Positions 55,925-64,000 of a stretch of 64,000 nucleotides of DNA are shown here, piece by piece. Under the pieces are notes generated by a model, which worked only from the letters and a program-made list of their open reading frames with translations, searched no databases and was not told the DNA's origin. Origin of the DNA: Methylophaga pinxianii (GTDB taxonomy: Bacteria; Pseudomonadota; Gammaproteobacteria; Nitrosococcales; Methylophagaceae); assembly GCF_020447225.1 (NCBI RefSeq), contig NZ_JAJAEO010000185.1:1-64000 (forward strand). The letters run 5' to 3'. The position numbers and the translations under genes were made by a program. Each line of letters begins with the position of its first letter. The stretch's first letter is position 1.

Positions 55925-57373
55925 TCATATGGCTGCTGGTAACGGAGAATCCGCTTTCTCAACTGATAGTCTGGCAATCATCTCTGCCATTTTTACTAAC
56001 GCTAATTCCACATCACGGTTCCATTTACAGGCCGCAGATAGTCGAATGCAGTTACTGAACTTCTGACTATTGGTAAACATGCTACCGGGCGCAATGCTGA
56101 TGTTATGGTCGAGCAACTGATTTGCCAGTATGACCGTATCAATTTTTTGCGGTAACTCCAGCCAGATGACAAAGCCACCTTTGGGTTGGGTGATACGAGT
56201 CCCTGAAGGAAATAGCTGAAATAATGTGTTGATCAAACGTTGAGTGGCATTAGCGTATTGCTGGCGGACTTGCCTGAGATAGCGGTCATATTGACCACTT
56301 TCCAAAATCTGTGCGATGGCTAACTGTCCTGGATTGGCACTGGAAAAATTGAGTACATATTTTAAATATTCCAATCGCTGAGATTTACCATGTGAAGCAA
56401 CCCAACCCACCCGCACACCCGGTGACAGGGTTTTTGAAAATGATGAGCAATAAATCACCTTGTCATGCAGATCATAGGATTTCAGCAGGGTGGGGCGTAA
56501 TGCCTGATGAGATAATTCACCATAGACATCATCTTCTATCAGCATCAGGTTTTTGTCGTTTGCCAGTTCAACCAGTTGCTGTTTCTTTTCTTCCGTTAAG
56601 CAGGCCCCCAACGGATTACCAAAACTGGCAACCACCACACAGGCTTTAATCGGCCACTGTTCAAGCGCGAGTTCCAGTGCGGCAATTGAAATACCGGTGA
56701 GTGGATCTGTTGGTATCTCCAAAGCTTTGAGATTAAGCGATTCCAGAATTTGCAGCAGACCGTAATACGTTGGCGATTCCACCGCTACAATATCGCCGGG
56801 TTGTGTACAACTGCGTAAGGCGAGGTAAACGGCTTCCTGACAGCCGTTGGTAATCACAATATCCTCAGCCAGCAGCTGACAACCCTGAGCCACCATACGT
56901 TTGGCAACTTGTTGCCGTAAAGGCATTAACCCAGCGGGCTTGTCATAACTGATCACGGCATCAAGATGATGTTTGTGAACCTTGGTTAAATAACGGCTCA
57001 TCAACCTGATGGGTAAAAAGGATTTATCCGGCACCGCAGCACCCAGACCGATGATGCCAGGTTTGCTGGCATTATTGACTAATTGAAGTGTCATTTGCTG
57101 ACTGCCAACAGCTTTGGGCTGCGAGACTTTAGAAGATACCTGAGGCAGTTCAATCACTTTACGCGGTTGAGGTCGCACATAAAATCCCGACTTATTCACC
57201 GATTCAATGATCCCCTGATCCTCAAGTGCATGATAGGCAGCAATAGCTGTCGAAACACTGATATGACGCTGTTTGGCATAACTGCGAATTCCCGGCAGTT
57301 TATCGCCTAATTCATATATACCATCTTGAATAGCTGAATGAATTTCATCGGCTACTTTTTCATAGAGCAACAT
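55925..57373 (-). CDS. MocR/PdxR-type GntR regulator with aminotransferase-like domain
   Basis: The 482-residue protein has a GntR winged helix (residues 1-75, DKLPGIRSYAKQRHISVSTAIAAYHALEDQGIIES) joined to a fold I PLP domain (about 110-470) with Asp-containing AVESPTYYGLLQ, DDVYGEL and the PLP lysine in SSFSKTLSPGVRVGW. MocR regulators bind PLP-ligand adducts. They often control genes on the other strand, so the divergent small-protein/SnoaL/DinB operon may be its target, though direct proof is absent. Confidence 0.9.
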   Translation of the reverse strand: MLLYEKVADEIHSAIQDGIYELGDKLPGIRSYAKQRHISVSTAIAAYHALEDQGIIESVNKSGFYVRPQPRKVIELPQVSSKVSQPKAVGSQQMTLQLVNNASKPGIIGLGAAVPDKSFLPIRLMSRYLTKVHKHHLDAVISYDKPAGLMPLRQQVAKRMVAQGCQLLAEDIVITNGCQEAVYLALRSCTQPGDIVAVESPTYYGLLQILESLNLKALEIPTDPLTGISIAALELALEQWPIKACVVVASFGNPLGACLTEEKKQQLVELANDKNLMLIEDDVYGELSHQALRPTLLKSYDLHDKVIYCSSFSKTLSPGVRVGWVASHGKSQRLEYLKYVLNFSSANPGQLAIAQILESGQYDRYLRQVRQQYANATQRLINTLFQLFPSGTRITQPKGGFVIWLELPQKIDTVILANQLLDHNISIAPGSMFTNSQKFSNCIRLSAACKWNRDVELALVKMAEMIARLSVEKADSPLPAAI

Positions 57374-57530
57374 AAAAGCATCCTGTTTTTCTGCCAGTAC
57401 AGAGTGTGTTCATTATAAGCGGTACAGATGAAAATAAATAAAACTGTACCGGTATGAAATTAAATTTCCTGAATCTGTTCTGTTTTTAAAACACATTCTA
57501 TGATTTGTCCAGCAGAAAAAACGGATTTCA

Positions 57531-57704
57531 ATGATGAAAACAGGCCTGTTAATAACCGTGTTGATAGTGATGCTATGGCTGGTCTATAGCGCCAGAGTAG
57601 AGACTATTCGCACTCAGTTTCCGGTATGTGAGCAGTTGCAGAAAACACAAGGTGATAAAACACGCTGTTATAAAACCCAGTGGTGGTGGCATTCGGCTAT
57701 TTAA
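57531..57704 (+). CDS. 57-residue single-pass membrane protein
   Basis: A short gene that is easy to miss. It reads MMKTGLLITVLIVMLWLVYSARVE (one membrane helix, residues 4-22), then a short soluble tail with two cysteines (VCEQLQ, TRCYK) and ends TQWWWHSAI. Its stop lies inside the ribosome binding site of the next gene (TAAAGGAAG), which supports real coupling. Its own ribosome binding site is weak. I do not recognise a family. Confidence 0.55.
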   Translation: MMKTGLLITVLIVMLWLVYSARVETIRTQFPVCEQLQKTQGDKTRCYKTQWWWHSAI

Positions 57705-57718
57705 AGGAAGTGACGGTA

Positions 57719-58084
57719 ATGAATAATGTAAATCAATTTGTCGACAGCTGGCTGGTTGCGTGTAATAAGCATGATTTGCCGGCGATCCTTACTCATTACA
57801 GCGAAGATTTTGAGATTCATTCACCCATGCTAATAAGACTTGGAATAAGCACAACCGGAAAATTACAAGGCAAAACGAAAATTGCCGAGTACTGGCAGCA
57901 GGCATTGATTTCCTTTCCGGATCTTCATTTTACGTTGCAACAAATCACATTAGGCGTTGACTGTGTTGCGATATCTTATCTATCTGTTATGCAACTACCG
58001 GCAACCGAAATAATGTTCTGGAATTCTTCAGGAAAGATAAATAAAGTACTGGCCTGCTATGGATCTGAGAAGGTCATTTCATGA
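57719..58084 (+). CDS. SnoaL/NTF2-like protein
   Basis: From the ATG at 57719 (AAGGAAG 9 bases upstream) the product is 121 residues: NQFVDSWLVACNKHDLPAILTHYSEDFEIHSP is the standard nuclear transport factor 2-like start, and LQGKTKIAEYWQQALISFPDLHFTL the middle. Substrate unknown. It overlaps the DinB gene by four bases. Confidence 0.8.
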   Translation: MNNVNQFVDSWLVACNKHDLPAILTHYSEDFEIHSPMLIRLGISTTGKLQGKTKIAEYWQQALISFPDLHFTLQQITLGVDCVAISYLSVMQLPATEIMFWNSSGKINKVLACYGSEKVIS

Positions 58085-58590
58085 TGAATATGATGCACTA
58101 TCAGTTGATGGCTCGTTATAACCAGTGGATGAATCAACGCCTCTACCTGGCATGTCAATCTCTGTCGGATGACCAACGTAAAGCCGATTTAGGGGCGTTT
58201 TTTGGTTCTATTCATAACACGTTAAATCATTTACTGTTTGCCGACTATCTATGGATGGCTCGCTTTGAAAACCAGCCTGTTGCGTATCGTTTAGGCGAAG
58301 AAATATTCAGCGATTTTTTAGCGTTATCTCAAGCCCGCGAGCAATTTGATCAACATATTATTGCATTCAGTCAGACACTGACGACGACATGGTTGAAGAC
58401 AGAAATTCATTATCGTAGCGGCATAGATAATATTATCCGAACGCTGCCTGCCTGGGCCTTGCTCACCCATATGTTTAATCATCAAACCCATCATCGGGGA
58501 CAAATAACCACTTTATTATCCCAGCAAGGTATTGATGTGGGTATCACAGATATTCCTTGGATGCCTGAGTGGATACCAGCGTCACTTTAA
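58081..58590 (+). CDS. DinB-family putative metal-dependent protein
   Basis: The 169-residue four-helix bundle has the DinB metal site: a His in GSIHNTLNHLLFADYLWMARF and the pair in MFNHQTHHRGQITTLL. DinB/YfiT proteins include thiol-S-transferases and damage-induced proteins; the function of this one is unknown. It overlaps the NTF2-like gene (ATGA), giving a three-gene operon with the small membrane protein. Confidence 0.87.
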   Translation: MMNMMHYQLMARYNQWMNQRLYLACQSLSDDQRKADLGAFFGSIHNTLNHLLFADYLWMARFENQPVAYRLGEEIFSDFLALSQAREQFDQHIIAFSQTLTTTWLKTEIHYRSGIDNIIRTLPAWALLTHMFNHQTHHRGQITTLLSQQGIDVGITDIPWMPEWIPASL

Positions 58591-58784
58591 CTATTTGATT
58601 AAACAATTAAATCTACGTATGCCTCATTTTTGTTCACTTTGCGCACAATTGTGGTGCAAATCAGTTTACAGCTGAGGATTTTTAGGACTACTATCACTCC
58701 GGCAACCCTATAGTTGAAAAAGTTATAAATAAAATTTGTCGAGGAACGGGTTGTTAATTTAATAAAAATCAATGGAGAGAAAGT

Positions 58785-59294
58785 ATGTCAAAGTTAACTG
58801 CATTATCTATAAGTATTGCTTTATTAGGTGGCATTTGGGCATTTCTAGCGTTAGGTCCTTTAGCCGGCTTTGTTCTGGTCTGGGCGGGATTTATTGCCTG
58901 GGCGTGTTTCTTTCATACTGGTGCGGATATGCCAGCATTGCAAAAAACCATCGTCGGCATGAGTTATGGTGCTGTGATTGCAGGTATTGCTTTGTTATTA
59001 GCGACAACCAACCCACTCGGATTACCAGGTGTTGTAGGTACGGCTATTTATGTAGGTGTAACCGTATTTTTTCTGGTTATTGTGGCGAGATTTGATTTAT
59101 TGTCGGTGGTACCTGCTAATGTTTATGGTTATGCCGCAACCGCTGCTTTTGGTTTACAAACAGCGAATGCCGGCAGTGCTATTACAATGGATATGACAAA
59201 CCCTGTTCTCATCGTCATTCTTTCGACTATTTTGGGTGCCGTGTTTGGTTTGTTATCTGCCAAACTGGCTGCAGCGATGGAAAAGAAATCCTAA
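58785..59294 (+). CDS. DUF1097-family membrane protein
   Basis: The 169-residue protein has about six hydrophobic helices and the pattern of DUF1097 (YcdZ-like) proteins: LLGGIWAFLALGPLAGFVLVWAGFIAWACFFHTGAD. Function unknown. A GGAGAG ribosome binding site precedes the ATG. A terminator and a second long hairpin follow. Confidence 0.8.
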   Translation: MSKLTALSISIALLGGIWAFLALGPLAGFVLVWAGFIAWACFFHTGADMPALQKTIVGMSYGAVIAGIALLLATTNPLGLPGVVGTAIYVGVTVFFLVIVARFDLLSVVPANVYGYAATAAFGLQTANAGSAITMDMTNPVLIVILSTILGAVFGLLSAKLAAAMEKKS

Positions 59295-59297
59295 TTT

Positions 59298-59320
59298 AAA
59301 CCGCTAACAGCGGTTTTTTT
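59298..59320 (+). terminator. Rho-independent terminator after the DUF1097 gene
   Basis: AAACCGCT / AGCGGTTT with a three-base loop and seven T. Confidence 0.9.
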
Positions 59321-59329
59321 ACAGCCCTT

Positions 59330-59384
59330 TTCAGGGCCAGCCTTAACTGAGATTTATCTGGTTAAGACTGGCCCTGAATTTTAA
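59330..59384. repeat. Long imperfect hairpin just behind a terminator
   Basis: TTCAGGGCCAG-C-CTTAAC pairs with GTTAAG-A-CTGGCCCTGAA (17 paired bases with one mismatch) around a 13-base loop, then TTTTAAA. Placed 10 bases after a complete terminator, it may be a second (bidirectional) terminator or a mobile REP-like unit. Confidence 0.6.
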
Positions 59385-59473
59385 ACTGCTGCAATGAATT
59401 CAGGATATCGAACAGTCATCCATTTTTTGACATGTTGGATATACCCATTTAATAAAACCTATCTGGATGTTTT

Positions 59474-59707
59474 ATGCGCACCACCATTTTTTTAATATTG
59501 ATTTTAACGACGATTGTTTTAGCTACTTTTCCTTTTTTCTTTACCTGGGCCAATCGTATTGAGCCCAGCTTTATAGGACTTCCGTTCGCCTTTTTATGGC
59601 AAATAGCCATGGCATTACTGGGAGCCTTTTTGCTCGCTTGCTGGTATCTCGCCGAAAGTCGGGGCGGTGCCCTGGATATTAGCGTCGAAGCGGAGGAGTC
59701 CAAATGA
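59474..59707 (+). CDS. DUF3311-type small membrane subunit of a sodium:solute symporter
   Basis: The 77-residue protein has two membrane helices and the DUF3311 features FPFFFTWANRIEPSFIGLPFAFLWQIAMALL. Such proteins are the usual companion of sodium:solute symporters, and the next gene (four-base overlap) is one. Confidence 0.85.
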   Translation: MRTTIFLILILTTIVLATFPFFFTWANRIEPSFIGLPFAFLWQIAMALLGAFLLACWYLAESRGGALDISVEAEESK

Positions 59708-61194
59708 TTCCCATGCTGCTGCTGGTCAGCTTTTTTGGCCTGATTTTATGGATAAACCGTCGTCAGATGGGTGTGGATACACTCAATGATTATGCAACCG
59801 CCAGTCATAGCATCGGTGTGCTGGGTATTACACTAGGCTTTCTCGCGACCTGGTATGTGGGAGCCGGTTATACCGTATTTTCCGGATTTGCAGTGAGCTT
59901 CGGCATGATAGGTATGTATGTGATTCCTTACGGCATCATCACCATGCTGATCATGTATCTGGTGGCTGAGAAATCCTTTATCTGGGGTAAAAAATATAAT
60001 ATCCGCACTCAGTCAGAACTATTGGGTTTGCGTTATCGGAGTGACACCATTCGGGTATTAACCGGATTTGCCGGGGTTGCCTTATCGGTGCCGTGGCTAT
60101 TGATGGAGTGGTACACCATTGGTTATGTTTTTAATTATGCAACTGATGGTTTTATCAGTCCGTTGCTGGGCATGATTATCGGTATCTTCGTTGTGGTGTT
60201 CTATGTTGCACTGGGCGGGATGCGTTCGGTTATCACTGCCAACATAATCCAAGGCTTGTATATGCTCATCGCGGGGTCAGCTATTTTGTTGTGGGTAATT
60301 TACACACAGCTGGGTGGTATTGAGGGAGCGATGCAACGTATCCTCGAACAAAGCCCGGAAGCCTTAACTTTTCCAGGTCCTGGCTGGGAAATGTCACCCA
60401 ATTACTGGATGGCAATTGTCATTACCAGTGGTTTGGGTGGTTTTATGTGGCCATGGGTTTATAACAAATTATTCGCTGCAGACAGCATTCGCACCATTAA
60501 ACAATCGGTGTTATTTGCTCCAACCTTAGGCATTTTGTCATTTGGTTTATTATTTCTACTGGCCATGGCATTGCACCCTTTACCGTTTGCTCAACAAAAT
60601 CCACAGGAAGCCATGTTCTGGATTCATAGTCAGGCGGGTGCGTGGCCATTGGGCTTTTTTGCCGTCTTGGTGATGGCTGCCAGTCTGGGCACGGTGAGCA
60701 GTATTCTTAACGCTATGTCTACCGCGATTTCAGGTGATTTGGCCCAGGTCATTAAACGTGATATCAGTGAAAAAATGGCCTTGCAAATTGCTCGCTGGTC
60801 AGTTGTTATCATGAGTATCGGTGCACTGATTGGTGCGTATATCCGAGAAGGGCAACTGGTATTTCTAGCGCTAATGACCTATCAGGGCATGATCGTCTTA
60901 TCACCCGTCGTATTGCTGGGTTTATATTGGAAGCGTGCGAATAAAATAGGGGCTATCACCGGCTTTCTGGCGGGTATGACGGTATCATTTGGTTTAACCA
61001 TATTCGATCCGGCCTTTATCGTGACCTATGGCTGGACGCCAGGGGTCTATGGGTTTTTAACCACGCTGATCATTATGTTAATTGCTGGCTATTGCCGACC
61101 GATTGAACCACATGTGGAAAAACTTTGGCAGGATATTGTGCTGGCAAAACGTTCTAAGCCCAAGGATAAATTGGAGACTGCCAATTTGATTTAA
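59704..61194 (+). CDS. Sodium:solute symporter family protein
   Basis: The 496-residue protein has about thirteen membrane helices and the SSS markers LGFLATWYVGAGYTVFSGFAVSFG and GLGGFMWPWVYNKLFAADSIRTIKQS (signature region). It should import an organic solute with sodium. The substrate is unknown; a methylated amine or osmolyte is possible given the neighbouring genes, but this is guesswork. It forms an operon with DUF3311 and probably the lipase. Confidence 0.88.
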   Translation: MIPMLLLVSFFGLILWINRRQMGVDTLNDYATASHSIGVLGITLGFLATWYVGAGYTVFSGFAVSFGMIGMYVIPYGIITMLIMYLVAEKSFIWGKKYNIRTQSELLGLRYRSDTIRVLTGFAGVALSVPWLLMEWYTIGYVFNYATDGFISPLLGMIIGIFVVVFYVALGGMRSVITANIIQGLYMLIAGSAILLWVIYTQLGGIEGAMQRILEQSPEALTFPGPGWEMSPNYWMAIVITSGLGGFMWPWVYNKLFAADSIRTIKQSVLFAPTLGILSFGLLFLLAMALHPLPFAQQNPQEAMFWIHSQAGAWPLGFFAVLVMAASLGTVSSILNAMSTAISGDLAQVIKRDISEKMALQIARWSVVIMSIGALIGAYIREGQLVFLALMTYQGMIVLSPVVLLGLYWKRANKIGAITGFLAGMTVSFGLTIFDPAFIVTYGWTPGVYGFLTTLIIMLIAGYCRPIEPHVEKLWQDIVLAKRSKPKDKLETANLI

Positions 61195-61196
61195 GC

Positions 61197-61940
61197 ATGA
61201 AGTCGTTGAGTGATTATTTCAAACATCGTGTTTTCATCGCGACTACCTGGCTGATACTGAATAGTATTTCACCATTTGCTATCAGCCAGGAGTCGGGGGG
61301 TAATGTTGTACTGTTGCATGGTCTGGCACGCACAGCGGGTTCCATGGATTCGATGGAAGAACAGCTAATTCGGTCAGGCTACGAAGTCTGCAATATTGAT
61401 TATCCATCACGCAAACATCGTATTGAAAAGCTGGCTCGGCAATATGTTGTGCCAGCGATACAACAATGTTTTGCGGATGCTCGGATACCAGTGCATTTTG
61501 TTACTCATTCACTGGGCGGCATCATCGTCAGGCAATTGTCGGTAGCGCATAAGCAGATCAATATCGGCAGAGTAGTCATGCTATCCCCACCTAACAAGGG
61601 AAGTGAAGTGGTGGATAAGATCGGCACCTGGGGATTATTTGAGTGGATAAATGGGCCGGCAGGAAAACAACTAGGTACTCAGGCAAGTTCACTACCCAAT
61701 CGGCTGGGGCCGGCTGATTTCGAGCTGGGAGTGATTACCGGAAATCGTTCGATAAATCTGATTTTATCAACACTTATTCCTGGTCCGGATGATGGCAAAG
61801 TCGCGATTGAAAATGCCAGATTAGAAGGTATGCAGGATTTTCTGGTAGTTGAACAGGCCCATCCTTTCATCATGGGTAATCAGTATGTGCAGAATCAGAC
61901 GCTGAATTTTCTGCAAAACGGTTATTTCGAACATGAGTAA
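61197..61940 (+). CDS. Alpha/beta-hydrolase (lipase-like), exported
   Basis: The 247-residue protein has a signal-like N-terminus and an alpha/beta-hydrolase core: VVLLHGLARTAGSM (oxyanion loop), the nucleophile Ser in THSLGGIIVRQL, the acid near GPDDGKVAIENAR and His in EQAHPFIM. The HGLART and THSLGG patterns fit triacylglycerol-lipase-like hydrolases of gammaproteobacteria. It starts two bases after the symporter stop. Confidence 0.85.
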   Translation: MKSLSDYFKHRVFIATTWLILNSISPFAISQESGGNVVLLHGLARTAGSMDSMEEQLIRSGYEVCNIDYPSRKHRIEKLARQYVVPAIQQCFADARIPVHFVTHSLGGIIVRQLSVAHKQINIGRVVMLSPPNKGSEVVDKIGTWGLFEWINGPAGKQLGTQASSLPNRLGPADFELGVITGNRSINLILSTLIPGPDDGKVAIENARLEGMQDFLVVEQAHPFIMGNQYVQNQTLNFLQNGYFEHE

Positions 61941-62048
61941 AGCAAATGCCGATCAGCGGGCAAATATCACGCCTTATATAGTCAAAAAACTGTTTAAGTC
62001 TGAGATGGTCACTGTTATGGTGGGTATTCGAATTTTAAGGAGAACTCC

Positions 62049-62579
62049 ATGCCGTTTACGACCCGTGCAACCAGATACATAATGCCTTTTTTGTTGTTGA
62101 TGAGTGCCAGTTTAGTTATGGCAGACGAGCTTCAGAAACATGATTACAAAACACTGTTACTGGACATTCAAATTACCGGTGATAGTACGGTTACGGGTGA
62201 TAAAGCCGAGAATGAGGCCAAGATCACCAAGTTTACCGAGCACTTACGAAATGAGTTAAATGATAAAACCCGGTTTAACATCATTACTGACGTCACATCA
62301 CTGGAAAAGCTTGACGCTGCCAATGACAGTATGGATTTACAAAACTGCAATGGTTGTGAAATGAAACTAGCGAAAGAACTTGGAGCCAGTTTGGTTGTGA
62401 TGCCAAATGTATTTCGTATGAGTCATTTGATTTCGACCTTACATGTTGAATTTAAAGATGTAGAGACCGGTAAGTTAATTAAACGTAAATCCTATGATTT
62501 CCGGGGCAATACCGATCAGGCATGGGAAAGAGCAATTAAATACGCTGTTCGTGATTTAAAAGACTGGGATAGAAACTAG
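62049..62579 (+). CDS. DUF2380/DUF3280-like secreted protein
   Basis: A 176-residue protein with a signal peptide (cleavage after LVMA). The pattern LLLDIQITGDSTV, EHLRNELNDK, LQNCNGCEMKLAKELGASLVVMPNVFRMSHLISTLHVEFKDVETGKLI resembles the DUF3280/DUF2380 group of periplasmic proteins, some of which occur with alcohol-oxidation genes in methylotrophs. The CNGC pair could bind a metal or form a disulfide. AAGGAGA precedes the ATG. Confidence 0.7.
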   Translation: MPFTTRATRYIMPFLLLMSASLVMADELQKHDYKTLLLDIQITGDSTVTGDKAENEAKITKFTEHLRNELNDKTRFNIITDVTSLEKLDAANDSMDLQNCNGCEMKLAKELGASLVVMPNVFRMSHLISTLHVEFKDVETGKLIKRKSYDFRGNTDQAWERAIKYAVRDLKDWDRN

Positions 62580-62617
62580 TTAGAGAAAGATAACGTCAAG
62601 GTTAAATATGATTTAGA

Positions 62618-62652
62618 CACAAAAAACCCCGGCATAAGCCGGGGTTTTTGTG
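62618..62652. terminator. Bidirectional rho-independent terminator
   Basis: CACAAAAAACCCCGGC / GCCGGGGTTTTTGTG with a four-base loop. A- and T-runs on both sides let it end both the DUF2380 transcript and the convergent amtB transcript. Confidence 0.92.
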
Positions 62653-62698
62653 TAAAGGTAACGTTGTTTACCCTGGAAAATACAGGGCTCAACGCTTA

Positions 62699-62860
62699 CT
62701 AGATTTTATCGAACGCTGCATTTTCATGACGGATAATTGAAATTATCAATCCAGTAATGATTGCAGCGACACCAATTGAGAATAAACCCAAGATAAACGG
62801 ACTATCTGCAAAGGTAAAATAAGCACTGACGTTTTCCCATGTGGTAATTGAACTTCCCAT
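62699..62860 (-). CDS. 53-residue membrane protein downstream of amtB
   Basis: This short gene begins MGSSITTWENVSAYFTFADS, has one helix (FILGLFSIGVAAIITGLIISII) and ends with a charged tail RHENAAFDKI. It starts 11 bases after the amtB stop with a good AGGAGCA ribosome binding site. I recall similar 45-55 residue proteins with a HE[ND]xxF tail next to amtB in other Gammaproteobacteria. It may be a small regulatory or accessory subunit of the transporter. Confidence 0.7.
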   Translation of the reverse strand: MGSSITTWENVSAYFTFADSPFILGLFSIGVAAIITGLIISIIRHENAAFDKI

Positions 62861-62871
62861 AATATTGCTCC

Positions 62872-64000
62872 TTATGCTTCAGTGTTAGCTAGTTTATTTG
62901 GCACATCACCGGTATAGACGGCAGGAACGCTACCTTCTGGATACGGTTTGACCAGGATTTCCACTTCATCGATACCGATATCTTCACACGCTTCAGGTAC
63001 GCGTAAAGCATTGGCTTTCTTCAATAACAGTGACAAACCATAGCCTGGAACAAAGCCCATCAGACCCATTACAGCAGCACCGATAAGTTGCCCAACAAAG
63101 CTAATGGCTGGCAAACCTTCTGCATTTGGCGTTCCGGCAGCAAATACACCGACCAGAATGACTGCAGCGACCCCTGTGAAACCATGAACACTGACTGCAC
63201 CTACCGCATCATCAATTCCGCGTTTTTCCAGAAATTTAGCGAATTGAATAGCGACGATACCTGTGCAGACCGCGATGATAAAGGCCAGTGAAGGTGAATA
63301 AAGATCCAGGCCAGCGGCAACCGAAATAATACCGACCAGACCACCAGACATTGTCCAGAATGGGTCACGTGTTGCGATGTAGCAACCAATGATGCCACCA
63401 GCAAAGCCCATCAATGTATTAAAGGCAAAAGCTGAAAGGTTAGTAGGGGTTCCGTAAATGGTTGTCCAACCTGTTTCACCACCATTAAAGATGATACAGC
63501 CACCCAGGAATCCAAAGAAACCAAAGATAATCATCATCAAGCCAATTAAGGTCATTGGCAGGCTGTGAGGTGAAATCGTTTGTGCTATGCCATTGATAAA
63601 CTTGCCTTTACGAGCACCCAGGTTCATCAGAACACCCAGTGTAAAGAAGCCCGCAACAGCATGTACAACACCAGAAGCACCGACATCATGATAACCAAAC
63701 TTGGTTAACAACCAGCCATCCGGGTGCCAGCCCCAGGCGCCGGCCATAATCCAGACAACACCGCCCAAGAAAATAGTCAGAATCAAGAAGGCACTAACTC
63801 TTATCCTTTCAATAACCGCACCGGATAAGATTGAGCCGGTTGTGGCACCAAATAAAGCAAAAGCCGCCCAGAAAATACCCGTTCCCATATCTTGAACATC
63901 CGGTCCCATGCTGGCAGACCATGGTAAAGCCGCCGCTGCTTCGATCGGTACAAAGCCATTTGGAAATGCGTTATAGATCCACCAGCCAAACAAATAAAAT
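62872..64000 (-). CDS. amtB: Ammonium transporter AmtB (N-terminus outside the window)
   Basis: The 376 visible residues cover all but the first part of an Amt/Mep/Rh ammonium channel. The twin pore histidines are present in GVVHAVAGF and SVHGFTGVAAV; GGVVWIMAGAWGWHPDGWL holds the external recruitment and Phe-gate region, and MSGGLVGIISVAAGLDLYSP the central region. The frame is open to the window edge at 64000, so the start is not visible. It is followed by a tiny membrane-protein gene rather than glnK, which may lie upstream. Confidence 0.95.
   Translation of the reverse strand, partial: FYLFGWWIYNAFPNGFVPIEAAAALPWSASMGPDVQDMGTGIFWAAFALFGATTGSILSGAVIERIRVSAFLILTIFLGGVVWIMAGAWGWHPDGWLLTKFGYHDVGASGVVHAVAGFFTLGVLMNLGARKGKFINGIAQTISPHSLPMTLIGLMMIIFGFFGFLGGCIIFNGGETGWTTIYGTPTNLSAFAFNTLMGFAGGIIGCYIATRDPFWTMSGGLVGIISVAAGLDLYSPSLAFIIAVCTGIVAIQFAKFLEKRGIDDAVGAVSVHGFTGVAAVILVGVFAAGTPNAEGLPAISFVGQLIGAAVMGLMGFVPGYGLSLLLKKANALRVPEACEDIGIDEVEILVKPYPEGSVPAVYTGDVPNKLANTEA

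Overview
The window reads as chromosomal DNA of a marine methylotrophic gammaproteobacterium, most likely Methylophaga or a close relative. The strongest evidence is a trimethylamine monooxygenase (52717-54087) of 456 residues that I recognise as very close to the Methylophaga enzyme. A trimethylamine-N-oxide demethylase (47198-49522) lies nearby, and there is a MoxY/MoxX-type two-component pair. The housekeeping genes (dapA-bamC, rimK, purL, pepN) are gammaproteobacterial in sequence. No rRNA, tRNA, CRISPR array or prophage was seen. Genus assignment rests on remembered sequences, not on a search.

Layout. 1-460: the end of an IS3-family insertion sequence cuts off a bcp peroxiredoxin gene. 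578-4001: dapA-bamC-MBL hydrolase-purC. 4031-4320: first copy of a composite inverted-repeat element. 4426-6712: a PglL-like oligosaccharyltransferase and a type IV pilin with a sigma-54 promoter. 6864-9318: rimB-rimK-desuccinylase-like operon. 9428-15003: a complete arginine-to-spermidine route (speA, carboxyspermidine dehydrogenase, carboxyspermidine decarboxylase, speB), with two further copies of the composite repeat inside and after it. 15261-23859: small enzymes, mrp, dcd, a WD40 lipoprotein, pepN, HIT and DUF2835. 23856-28348 (minus): a GGDEF-EAL sensor, a porin-like protein and a PstS-like binding protein. 28432-39029: RDD protein, purL, two more GGDEF proteins, envelope lipoproteins and a LysE exporter. 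39026-43071 (minus): an unrecognised 668-residue protein with a papain-like Cys/His/Asn pattern, an ATP-grasp ligase and a cupin. 43276-47176: MoxYX-like pair, MFS transporter and MarR regulator.

47198-54421 is a methylated-amine island. tdm (minus) and tmm (plus) flank a NarX-type sensor kinase, a NarL-type response regulator and a double-PAS protein. The kinase gene has an in-frame TAA a few codons before the phospho-accepting histidine, so the sensor is either newly broken or made as two pieces. A frameshifted cupin remnant follows tmm. 54494-64000 holds a MOSC protein, glutamine amidotransferase, MocR regulator, DinB, a sodium-symporter pair, a lipase and, at the right edge, amtB with a 53-residue membrane protein.

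How it fits together. Tmm oxidises trimethylamine to its N-oxide; Tdm splits this to dimethylamine and formaldehyde; AmtB would take up or recapture ammonium. DapA and the carboxyspermidine dehydrogenase both draw on aspartate semialdehyde. Three diguanylate cyclases, all with the RxxD inhibitory motif, suggest heavy c-di-GMP control near pilus genes. The features least explained by known families are the stop codon in the kinase H-box, the ATP-grasp/papain-like pair and the composite repeats.
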